The notes beneath the pieces were generated by a model. That model did not search any database. It was not told where the DNA came from and saw only the letters and a list, made by a program, of their open reading frames with translations. Below, in pieces: positions 57,110 through 64,000 of a stretch of 64,000 nt of DNA. The stretch is taken from NCBI RefSeq assembly GCF_036404135.1, contig NZ_DASWPE010000086.1:24972-88971 (forward strand), in the 5' to 3' direction. Position numbers and translations under genes: made by a program. The stretch is from Rhodopseudomonas_A sp036404135 (lineage in GTDB: Bacteria > Pseudomonadota > Alphaproteobacteria > Rhizobiales > Xanthobacteraceae). Each line of letters starts with the position of its first letter. Within the stretch, counting starts at the first letter, position 1.

Positions 57110-57338
57110 ACCGCTCGTTCGCCTCGTCGCGGTCGAACTTAAAGTCCGCAGGCAGCGTCCAGTTGAGCTGGGCGAGGCGCTCCAGCGCAGTTTTGCGCCG
57201 GTCCTCCTTCTGCACGATCAGGGTCCGGTCGGTGACGTCGACGATGGTGAGCTCGTCGCCGGCACTCAATCCCAGCTTGTCGACCAGTGCCTTGGGCAGC
57301 CGAACCGCAAGACTGTCTCCCCATTTGGAAACCTGCAT
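57108..57338 (-). CDS. AbrB/MazE-type antitoxin without intact toxin
   Basis: A 76-residue swapped-hairpin DNA-binding protein: MQVSKWGDSLAVRLPKALVDKLGLSAGDELTIVDVTDRTLIV, then a C-terminal toxin-binding tail. The start is taken at MQVSKWG; six further residues are possible. A toxin normally follows, but only a 60-base scrap is present before the convergent DeoR gene. Confidence 0.82.
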   Translation of the reverse strand: MQVSKWGDSLAVRLPKALVDKLGLSAGDELTIVDVTDRTLIVQKEDRRKTALERLAQLNWTLPADFKFDRDEANER

Positions 57339-57549
57339 CGCAGCCTCCATATTCAAGTCCTATGATATGGGCGCAGCGATATCCTAGGCAATATCAATGG
57401 CGACTGCGCTCGGTCGCCAAGCGGTGTTCGTCGCAGGGCTTCGCGCGAAGCTAGTTCGCGATGGAATCCAAGGAAGTTGCCGCGTCAGCCCCGCGCCACG
57501 CCAACGGCTGAACGCCTCGAGAAGCGATTGATGTTGCAAGGAAAGGGGC

Positions 57550-57624
57550 TGGTGCTGCCACACAGGGTCGAACTGTGGACCTCTCCATTACCAATGGAGT
57601 GCTCTACCACTGAGCTACGGCAGC
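57550..57624 (-). tRNA. tRNA-Thr (anticodon GGT)
   Basis: The minus strand folds as a complete tRNA: acceptor GCTGCCG/TGGCAGC with encoded ACCA, D arm GCTCAGTGGTAGAGC, anticodon arm CTCCA-TTGGTAA-TGGAG with anticodon GGT, and T arm CACAG-TTCGACC-CTGTG. Confidence 0.95.
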
Positions 57625-57750
57625 ATACCATGGCTGCGGGAATCAGCCCCGAGGGCCGCCGCAACGCGGGGCGATCCTTGCCACATTGAATCCGCCGGCG
57701 CAAGCGCGAGCAGCGGACTTTTCAGCCTCCTTTTGGCGGGGGCCCGCCGC

Positions 57751-58194
57751 TCAACCGCCGGCCGCCGCCGCCTTCAGCGCCAGCAATTGCGGGCCGATCC
57801 GGTTCCCCATGGCCTCGCCGAGCGCCGCCAGGGCCTTGAACGGCCGCACCATCACCTCGAATTCGATGATCTGCCCGGCATCGTCGAAGGTGATCAGGTC
57901 GATGCCCTTGAGCTGCCATTTGCCGACCTGCGCCGAGAATTCCAGCCCGGCGTCGTGCGATCCGGCGACGAAAGTGCGGTGATATTGGAACTGCTCGAAG
58001 ATCTGCGTCACCGTGGTCAGCACCAGGAGCGTGGCGCTGCGGCCCGGGATCGGCGCCTGTACGAAAGGCGAACGGAATACGATATCCGGCGCCAGCAGCG
58101 GCCGCAGCACCTCCTCGCTCCCGGTTGTGACGAAGCGATGCCACGCCGCGAGGGTCTGTTGCGGCGCGGCAGCCAGCGCATATGTTGGGATCAT
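57751..58194 (-). CDS. NTF2/SnoaL-like protein
   Basis: A 147-residue cone-fold protein (TLAAWHRFVTTGSEEVLRPLLAPDIVFRSP ... KWQLKGIDLITFDDAGQIIEFEVMVRPF). Such proteins are small-molecule binding or isomerase-like; the ligand is unknown. ATG at 58194 follows GGGAAAGG. It is divergent from the 69-residue gene, 42 bases apart. Confidence 0.75.
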   Translation of the reverse strand: MIPTYALAAAPQQTLAAWHRFVTTGSEEVLRPLLAPDIVFRSPFVQAPIPGRSATLLVLTTVTQIFEQFQYHRTFVAGSHDAGLEFSAQVGKWQLKGIDLITFDDAGQIIEFEVMVRPFKALAALGEAMGNRIGPQLLALKAAAAGG

Positions 58195-58236
58195 GATCGC
58201 CTTTCCCTGCAGCCAGCGAGGAACGACCGCCACGCC

Positions 58237-58446
58237 ATGACCGCGCCCGACCTCCCCAAGAACCCAGGCAGCATAGCGCGGCAGAGCCGGTTGCGCGACG
58301 CGCTGCGGGAAAACCTGAAACGGCGCAAATCGCAATTGCGCGGCCGCGTCGCGCCGGCCGCCGCCGCCGAGCTCTCCGACCCCGCCGGCGACGGCCTGCC
58401 GGCGGCCCCGACCGCATCGCCCGACCACAAGGATGACAACGCTTAA
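58237..58446 (+). CDS. small basic protein of unknown function
   Basis: A 69-residue protein with an Arg/Lys-rich centre (RQSRLRDALRENLKRRKSQLRGR) and an Ala/Pro/Asp-rich tail. A good start context (CGAGGAA) and position just before the FAD-fusion gene support a real gene. No family recognised with confidence. Confidence 0.55.
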   Translation: MTAPDLPKNPGSIARQSRLRDALRENLKRRKSQLRGRVAPAAAAELSDPAGDGLPAAPTASPDHKDDNA

Positions 58447-58471
58447 CGCTTAACGAGAGGTGCGCCGCTCC

Positions 58472-60214
58472 ATGTCGCTTCAGACCGCAGACGACACCCT
58501 CCCGGACAATGCCTCGCGCTCGGCGATGCATCCGCGGCACGAACAGACCTTCCCCAGCCTGACGCCGGCGGAAATCGCCCGGATGCGGCGGTTCGGCGAC
58601 CTCAGGCACTATCACGACGGCGACACGCTGTTTGAGACCGGCAAGACCGGGCCTGGGATGTTCGTCATCCTCGAGGGCCACGTCGCCATCACCCAGCGCG
58701 ACGGGCTCGGCCACGTCACCCCGGTGGTGGAGCAGGGCCCCGGCCAGTTCCTCGGCGAACTCGGGCAATTGTCCAACCGCTACGCGCTGGTCGACGGCCA
58801 CGCCGAGGGCGAGGTGGAATGCCTGCTCCCGCCGGAGCGGCTGCGCGCGCTGTTGGTGGCAGAGGCCGACCTCGGCGAGCGCATCATGCGGGCGCTGATC
58901 CTGCGCCGCGTCAGCCTGATCCAGGGCGGCGTCGGCGGCCCGGTGCTGATCGGCGCGCCGAATTCCGGCGAGCTGGTGCGGCTGCAGGGCTTCCTCACTC
59001 GCAACGGCTATCCGCACCATCTGCTCGATCCGGCGCAGGACAAAGACGCCGCCGATCTGGTGGCGCGGGTGGCGCCGCAGCGCGCCGACCTGCCTTTGGT
59101 GGTGACGCCGAACGGCAGCATCCTGCGCAATCCCTCCGAGGCCGAGATCGCCCGCGCCATGGGCATGCTCGGCGCGGTCAGCCCGGACAAACTCTACGAC
59201 GTGGCGATCGTCGGCAGCGGCCCGGCGGGGCTGTCGACCGCGGTGTACGCTGCCTCCGAAGGCCTGTCGGTCGCGGTGCTCGATGCGCGGGCGTTCGGCG
59301 GCCAGGCCGGCGCCAGCGCGCGGATCGAGAATTATCTCCGCTTTCCCACCGGCATTTCCGGGCTGGCGCTGACCGCGCGGGCCTACAACCAGGCGCAGAA
59401 ATTCGGCGCCGAGATCATGATCCCGGTGTCGGTGAAGTCGTTGGAATGCGGCTGCGAGGACGGCAGCTTCGCGCTGACGCTGGACGACGGCGCGCCGTTG
59501 CGCGCCAAGGCGATCGTGGTGGCGAGCGGCGCGCGCTATCGCCGGCCGGCCATCGACAATCTCGACAAGTTCGAGGGCCGCGGCGTGTGGTACTGGGCCT
59601 CGCCGATCGAGGCGCGGCTGTGCAAGGACCAGGAGGTGGTGCTGGTCGGCGGCGGCAATTCCGCGGGCCAAGCCGCGGTGTTTTTGTCGGCGCATGCCCG
59701 CAAGGTGCACATGGTGATTCGCGGCGGCGGGCTCGGCGCCAGCATGTCGCGCTATCTGATCGAACGCATCGAATCCACGCCGAACATCGAACTCATCTTC
59801 AACACCGAGATCGTGGCGCTGGAGGGCACTTCGGACGCCGCGCTGGAGCGCGCGCAACTGCGCAGCCGGCTGTCCGGCGAGGCGAGCTGGATGGCGATCC
59901 GCAACGTGTTTCTGTTCGTCGGCGCCGATCCCGCCACCGGCTGGCTCGACGGCTGCGGCGTGGCGCTGGATCGCGCCGGCTTCGTCGTCACCGGCGCTTC
60001 CTCCGAACAGCAGCAGCGCCCGGTAACGGCGCTGGAGACTTCGGTGCCCGGGGTGTTCGCGGTCGGCGACGTGCGCTCCGGCTCGGTCAAGCGGGTCGGC
60101 GGCGCGATCGGCGAGGGCGCGCAGGTGGTGGCGGCGCTGCACGGCTACCTCGCCGACGCCGAGGCGGCGACGCCGTGTCGGGAGCCGGCCCAACAGCAGG
60201 CCCACGCGCGGTGA
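58472..60214 (+). CDS. cyclic-nucleotide-binding domain fused to thioredoxin-reductase-like flavoprotein
   Basis: A 580-residue fusion. Residues about 30-145 are a cNMP-binding/Crp-like sensor (LFETGKTGPGMFVILEGHVAI, GQFLGELGQLS). About 160-240 is a degenerate thioredoxin-fold linker. About 245-560 is a thioredoxin-reductase-like domain with FAD motif VGSGPAGLSTAVYAASEG and NAD motif VLVGGGNSAGQAA. The redox CxxC of true thioredoxin reductase is absent (GVWYWASPIEARLCKD in its place). Similar fusions are annotated as FAD-dependent oxidoreductases; the substrate is unknown. The ATG at 58472 is chosen over a GTG four codons earlier. Confidence 0.88.
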   Translation: MSLQTADDTLPDNASRSAMHPRHEQTFPSLTPAEIARMRRFGDLRHYHDGDTLFETGKTGPGMFVILEGHVAITQRDGLGHVTPVVEQGPGQFLGELGQLSNRYALVDGHAEGEVECLLPPERLRALLVAEADLGERIMRALILRRVSLIQGGVGGPVLIGAPNSGELVRLQGFLTRNGYPHHLLDPAQDKDAADLVARVAPQRADLPLVVTPNGSILRNPSEAEIARAMGMLGAVSPDKLYDVAIVGSGPAGLSTAVYAASEGLSVAVLDARAFGGQAGASARIENYLRFPTGISGLALTARAYNQAQKFGAEIMIPVSVKSLECGCEDGSFALTLDDGAPLRAKAIVVASGARYRRPAIDNLDKFEGRGVWYWASPIEARLCKDQEVVLVGGGNSAGQAAVFLSAHARKVHMVIRGGGLGASMSRYLIERIESTPNIELIFNTEIVALEGTSDAALERAQLRSRLSGEASWMAIRNVFLFVGADPATGWLDGCGVALDRAGFVVTGASSEQQQRPVTALETSVPGVFAVGDVRSGSVKRVGGAIGEGAQVVAALHGYLADAEAATPCREPAQQQAHAR

Positions 60215-60258
60215 CGGCAACGCGCGCGTCACATCGAAATCACAACGGAGGCCGGACG

Positions 60259-61194
60259 ATGCAGTCGCTGAGCAAGATGTTTCGCCGCGTGGGAAACGCG
60301 CTCGGCCTGGCCATCGCGGTGCTCGCCGTGATCGCAGCGGCACCGCTTCCGGCGCAGGCCGAATCCTCGCAGAGCAAATTCGCCACCGTCAACGGCGTCA
60401 AGCTGCACTATCTGGAGGCCGGCCACGGCGACGCCATCGTGCTGCTGCATGGCTACGCCGAAACCAGCCGGATGTGGCGGCCGCTGATCGAAAGGCTGGC
60501 CGCCAAGCACCGGGTGATCGCGCCGGATCTGCGCGGCTTCGGCAGCTCGGCGGCGCCCGCCGACGGCTACACCAAGGCGGCGCTGGCGCGCGACGTTCAC
60601 GCGCTGCTGCAAAGCCTGAAGATCGAGCGCGTCAAAATCGTCGGACACGATATCGGGCTGATGGTGGCCTATGGCTATGCCGCGCAATATCCCGCCGAGG
60701 TCGAGCGCATCGTGCTGATGGATGCGTTCCTGCCCGGTGTCGGCGATTGGACCAAGGTCTGGCTGCTGCGCGACCTGTGGCATTTCCATTTCTACGGCAA
60801 GACGCCGCTGGCGCTGGTCAGCGGTCGCGAGCGGATCTATCTCGAGCACTTCTGGAATGACTTCGCGGCCGATCCGACCAAATCGGTGCCGGAGGCGGAT
60901 CGCAAATTCTACGCCGAGGCCTATGCGCAGCCCGGCCACATGGCCGCGGGCTTCGAAGTGTTTCGCGCCTTCGAGCAGGACGCCGCGGATTTCGCAGGCT
61001 TTGCCAAAACGCCGCTACCGATGCCGATGCTGGTGCTGAGCGGCGCGAAAGCCTCCGGGCAGACCTTGATCACCCAGGCGCGGCTGGTCGCCAACAACGT
61101 CGACGGTGTGGTGATCAACGGCGCCGGGCATTGGCTGATGGAAGAGGCGCCGGGGCAGGTAATTCCCAAGCTCATCGAGTTTCTCGATCGCTAA
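60259..61194 (+). CDS. exported alpha/beta hydrolase, epoxide-hydrolase-like
   Basis: A 311-residue protein with signal peptide (about 1-36, ending APLPAQAE). Oxyanion motif LLHGYAETS, nucleophile Asp in VGHDIGLMVAYG, and catalytic His in GAGHWLMEEAP. An Asp rather than Ser nucleophile indicates an epoxide hydrolase or dehalogenase subgroup. It lies 44 bases after the flavoprotein fusion. Confidence 0.85.
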   Translation: MQSLSKMFRRVGNALGLAIAVLAVIAAAPLPAQAESSQSKFATVNGVKLHYLEAGHGDAIVLLHGYAETSRMWRPLIERLAAKHRVIAPDLRGFGSSAAPADGYTKAALARDVHALLQSLKIERVKIVGHDIGLMVAYGYAAQYPAEVERIVLMDAFLPGVGDWTKVWLLRDLWHFHFYGKTPLALVSGRERIYLEHFWNDFAADPTKSVPEADRKFYAEAYAQPGHMAAGFEVFRAFEQDAADFAGFAKTPLPMPMLVLSGAKASGQTLITQARLVANNVDGVVINGAGHWLMEEAPGQVIPKLIEFLDR

Positions 61195-61385
61195 CCGGCC
61201 GCGCGCCGCGCCTAAGCCCGCGGCCGCGACGAATTGTGGCATGATGCTCAACGTTTGTTGATCGTCCTGCCGCAAAGCTGTGCGGCGTTGTGCGCCGCCG
61301 CAACTAGCCAGCGCCGGAATTTTCACTTAACCTCGCTTGGACTACAAGTGGATTACTTAATCGGTTTGCATGACGGGAGGCGGCG

Positions 61386-61886
61386 ATGATCCTCGGTCTC
61401 AGTCTGTCGACGTTCACGCTCATTCATGTTCTGATCAGTCTGGTTGCAATTGCCTCGGGTCTGATCGCGATGGTCGGACTGCTCACCTCGAATCCGTTGC
61501 GCGGCTGGACCGCGCTGTTTCTTCTCACCACCATCCTGACCAGCGTCACCGGGTTCTTTTTTCCCTTCGCGCAATTATTGCCGTCACACATCGTCGGCAT
61601 CATCTCCTTGTTGCTGCTGACGCCGGCGGTCATCGCGCTGTATCTGCGGCGGCTGGGCGGGATCTGGCGGCCGATCTATGTGGTGACCGCGTTGTTGTCG
61701 CTGTATCTCAACATGTTCGTGCTGGTGGTGCAGGGCTTCGTGAAAATCCCGTGGCTCACCGCGCTGGCGCCGACCCAGACCGAGCCGCCGTTCCTCGCCG
61801 CGCAGGGCGCGTTGCTGGCGTTCTTTGCCGTCGTGATCGTGCTCGCGACACGACGGTTCCGACCGGCGCTGACCAGCGCCGCCTGA
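61386..61886 (+). CDS. small integral membrane protein of unknown function
   Basis: A 166-residue protein with about five hydrophobic segments (about 5-30, 36-60, 68-88, 96-120, 130-155). No signal or catalytic motif is seen. It starts with ATG after GGGAGG. It may be a DoxX- or DUF-type membrane protein; I cannot assign it. Confidence 0.7.
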   Translation: MILGLSLSTFTLIHVLISLVAIASGLIAMVGLLTSNPLRGWTALFLLTTILTSVTGFFFPFAQLLPSHIVGIISLLLLTPAVIALYLRRLGGIWRPIYVVTALLSLYLNMFVLVVQGFVKIPWLTALAPTQTEPPFLAAQGALLAFFAVVIVLATRRFRPALTSAA

Positions 61887-62018
61887 GCCGCCGGATCGAC
61901 CGGCGTCGTCGACCCCGCATGCCGGCGCCCGCCGGCATGGCCGATCATCTCTGCTGACCGCCTTCCATCCCCCGCGACCCACCACGCGTCTTCGCAACCA
62001 CCAATGGAGAAGCTTTGC

Positions 62019-62843
62019 ATGGCGACGATTACCACCAAGGACGGCATCGAGATTTTCTACAAGGATTGGGGCCGTGGCCAGCCGATCGTGTTCAGCCATG
62101 GCTGGCCGCTATCGGCGGACGATTGGGACCCGCAACTGCTGTTCTTCCTGAGCAAGGGATTCCGGGTGATCGCGCATGACCGGCGCGGCCACGGCCGTTC
62201 CAGCCAGACTGCGGACGGCCACGACATGGATCACTACGCCGACGACCTCGCGGCGCTGACTACGCATCTCGACCTCAAGGACGCGGTGCATATCGGCCAC
62301 TCCACCGGCGGCGGCGAGGTGGTGCACTATCTGGCGCGCCACGGCGAAAGCCGCGCCGCCAAGGCGGTGCTGATCAGCGCGGTGCCGCCGCTGATGGTGA
62401 AGACCGCGGCCAATCCCGGCGGGCTGCCGAAAGACGTGTTCGACGGCTTGCAGGCGCAGCTCGCCGCCAACCGCGCGCAGTTCTATCGCGATCTGCCGGC
62501 CGGGCCGTTCTACGGCTTCAACCGGCCGGGCGTCGCCGCGCAGGAGGGCGTCATCCAGAACTGGTGGCGCCAGGGCATGATGGGCGGCGCCAAGGCGCAT
62601 TACGACGGCATCGTCGCGTTCTCGCAGACCGACTTTACCGACGACCTGAAGAAGCTGACGTTGCCGGTGCTGGTGCAGCACAGCGAGGACGACCAGATCG
62701 TGCCTTACGCGGATTCCGGGCCGCTCAGCGCCAAGCTGTTGAAGAACGGCACGCTGAAAACCTACAAGGACTTTCCGCACGGCATGATCACCACCCAGGC
62801 CGAGACCATCAACGCCGATATCCTGGCCTTCATCACCGGCTAA
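62019..62843 (+). CDS. alpha/beta hydrolase, cofactor-free haloperoxidase/esterase type
   Basis: A 274-residue protein. Oxyanion motif FSHGWPLSADDW, nucleophile Ser in IGHSTGGGEVVHYLARHG, Asp in HSEDDQIVPY and His in DFPHGMITT. The GHSTGG motif and HGWPLSADDWD are typical of the non-haem chloroperoxidase/arylesterase family. ATG at 62019 follows GGAGA. No signal peptide. Confidence 0.9.
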   Translation: MATITTKDGIEIFYKDWGRGQPIVFSHGWPLSADDWDPQLLFFLSKGFRVIAHDRRGHGRSSQTADGHDMDHYADDLAALTTHLDLKDAVHIGHSTGGGEVVHYLARHGESRAAKAVLISAVPPLMVKTAANPGGLPKDVFDGLQAQLAANRAQFYRDLPAGPFYGFNRPGVAAQEGVIQNWWRQGMMGGAKAHYDGIVAFSQTDFTDDLKKLTLPVLVQHSEDDQIVPYADSGPLSAKLLKNGTLKTYKDFPHGMITTQAETINADILAFITG

Positions 62844-62993
62844 TCATCCTTCGCCCGCCAAAGTTGTAACGTTGTACCGCGACGCCTTCACGGCGTCGCG
62901 GCTATATCTGCGCAGACAACTCGCGTAACATTGCGCCGCGGCCGGCATGGCATCAGGCGCCTGAACGTGCCGCGCGAGGGATTGGGCTGCAGC

Positions 62994-63686
62994 ATGAAAG
63001 TGATCCTGTTCGGCGCAACCGGGATGGTCGGGCAGGGCGTGTTGCGCGAGTGTCTGCGCAGCGCCGAGGTGGAAAGCCTGCTGGTCATCGGGCGCTCCCC
63101 GACGCATCGCCAGGTCGCCAAGCTGCACGAAATCCTGCGCGAGGATTTTCTGGATTTCTCCGACATCGAATCCGAACTGACCGGCTATGACGCCTGCTTC
63201 TTCTGCCTCGGGGTCAGTTCGATCGGTCTCAACGAGCGACACTACCGGCAATTGACCTACGACATCACGCTGGCGGCGGCGCGCACGCTGGCGAAGCTCA
63301 ACCCGGCTTCGACCTTCATCTATGTCAGCGGCCGCGGCACCGATTCCACCGAGCAGGGCCGGCTGATGTGGGCGCGGGTCAAGGGCAAGACCGAGAACGA
63401 TCTGTTGAAGCTGCCGTTTCAGGCCTATCTGTTCCGGCCCGGCGCGATCCAGCCGCTGCACGGCATCGAATCGAAAACCCGCTGGATCAACACCGTCTAT
63501 CGCGTCGGCGCGCCGCTGTGGAGCTGGCTGAACAAGGTCGCGCCGCGCTATATCACCACGACCGAGCAGCTCGGCCGCGCCATGATCAAGGTCGCCCGCG
63601 ACGGCTACCCGACGCCGGAGCTGGAGAGCGAGGACATCAACAAGGTTGCTGTCGTCCCTGCGAACGCAGGGACCCATCACCCCTAG
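62994..63686 (+). CDS. NAD(P)-binding Rossmann-fold protein
   Basis: A 230-residue atypical SDR-like protein: VILFGATGMVGQGVLREC (dinucleotide loop), FCLGVSSIG, and STFIYVSGRGTDS. It resembles YbjT/NmrA-like epimerase-type proteins of unknown substrate. The last residues (VVPANAGTHHP) are encoded by a palindromic repeat that has replaced or extended the native end. ATG at 62994 is the family start. Confidence 0.78.
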   Translation: MKVILFGATGMVGQGVLRECLRSAEVESLLVIGRSPTHRQVAKLHEILREDFLDFSDIESELTGYDACFFCLGVSSIGLNERHYRQLTYDITLAAARTLAKLNPASTFIYVSGRGTDSTEQGRLMWARVKGKTENDLLKLPFQAYLFRPGAIQPLHGIESKTRWINTVYRVGAPLWSWLNKVAPRYITTTEQLGRAMIKVARDGYPTPELESEDINKVAVVPANAGTHHP

Positions 63687-63752
63687 CCTCGCTTTGGAAC
63701 GTGGTCGGCGGACCAGCCGAAGCTCCGCGCCGTATGGGTCCCTGCGTTCGCA
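63650..63752. repeat. third palindromic repeat family
   Basis: GTCCCTGCGAACGCAGGGACCC near 63655 pairs with GGGTCCCTGCGTTCGCAC at 63735-63752, leaving about 60 bases between. It runs from inside the 3' end of the NAD-binding protein gene to the stop of the transposase gene. Confidence 0.75.
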
Positions 63753-64000
63753 CTAAGGCATGCACACATCTCTGAGGCTCCATCCTGCGGCGATGGCGGA
63801 GAAGCGTTCGAGGCCGTGCTTGAAGGTGATGGGGCCGGGAGGTTTGGACGATGGATAGCCGTCCCAGCCGCCGAGCCGGCCGATGATCCAGGCGGCCCAG
63901 GCCAGGCGATCGGGCGGATGCGGGTTGCGCAGCCGTTTGGTTTGCGCCTCGTAGCGCCGGTTGAGGGCGTCGAGGGTCGCGATCTGGTCGGCGTCGAAGA
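63753..64000 (-). mobile_element. IS4-type transposase, C-terminal part (runs off the window)
   Basis: Minus-strand frame of 81 residues ending at the TAG at 63753. It contains LAWAAWIIGRLGGWDGY and SKPPGPITFKHGLERF, the C-terminal signature of an IS4-family transposase group. The start is outside the window. No terminal inverted repeat is visible next to the stop, so the element end may be merged with the adjoining repeat. Confidence 0.8.

Noticed and set aside
57722..60343. 873-codon minus-strand frame opposite the cNMP/FAD gene
   Set aside because: Shadow frame; only the 57751-58194 part matches a real protein, in the NTF2-like gene.

Overview
The window is high-GC alphaproteobacterial DNA. 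Its gene content and order match Rhodopseudomonas (palustris group), close to Bradyrhizobium: fixR-nifA, two FdxN-type ferredoxins around nifB, nifHDKENX, nifUSVW and fixABCX. AdhE, an orphan Mop molbindin and the palindromic repeats typical of Bradyrhizobiaceae point the same way. The genus is inferred from content, not from a search.

Layout. (1) 1-5497: end of an integrated phage or phage-like island. It has a large virion-like protein, two small genes, a large inverted-repeat operator and a tyrosine integrase, and it ends at a tRNA-Ser-like 3' end that marks the attachment site. (2) 5607-18000: chromosomal genes: an exported SAM methyltransferase-like protein, a HerA/DUF87 ATPase, AdhE with a FixK/FNR-type box, a cyclase/AAA regulator, an enoyl-CoA hydratase with a B12-radical SAM protein, and a YqeB-like Mo-hydroxylase accessory protein. 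(3) 18271-45731: an almost uninterrupted nitrogen fixation island. It carries fixR, nifA, fdxN, nifB, a second ferredoxin, a HesB-like gene, a TPR gene, two nifZ-type genes, nifT, a small unknown, a SIR2-like gene, nifHDKENX, nafX-like, a DUF683 gene, fdxB, nifQ, iscA, nifUSVW and fixABCX. (4) 46271-48747: peroxiredoxin/AhpD, Mop and DUF2478 genes, probably accessory to nitrogenase (peroxide defence, molybdenum). (5) 49039-51339: galE and an O-antigen ligase-like membrane protein. (6) 52839-57041: a probable D-threonate-type acid-sugar operon (KdgT-family permease, DUF1537 kinase, PdxA2, DeoR regulator). (7) 57050-64000: a lone AbrB/MazE antitoxin with a toxin scrap, tRNA-Thr(GGT), a cNMP-binding/thioredoxin-reductase-like fusion, two alpha/beta hydrolases and an NAD-binding protein. 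The 3' end of an IS4-type transposase gene runs off the right edge.

How it works together. NifA has the four-cysteine C-x11-C-x19-C-x4-C signature of the oxygen-sensitive class. Sigma-54 -24/-12 elements lie before fdxN, nifB, nifH, iscA-nifU, fixA and, on the other strand, the ahpC-like gene. All but the last have TGT-N10-ACA NifA sites upstream. The products cover the nitrogenase proteins, FeMo-cofactor assembly (nifB/E/N/X/V/Q), Fe-S supply (nifU/S/iscA), electron delivery (fixABCX, ferredoxins) and molybdenum/peroxide accessories.

Most unusual items: a SIR2-like protein in the nif operon whose catalytic-His motif is not conserved; a NifE with a C-terminal [2Fe-2S] module whose cysteine spacing equals that of NifU; a sigma-54 promoter before ahpC-ahpD; a palindromic repeat carrying a second element in its centre, with an uninterrupted copy 2 kb away; and a nested 42-bp inverted repeat in the phage region.
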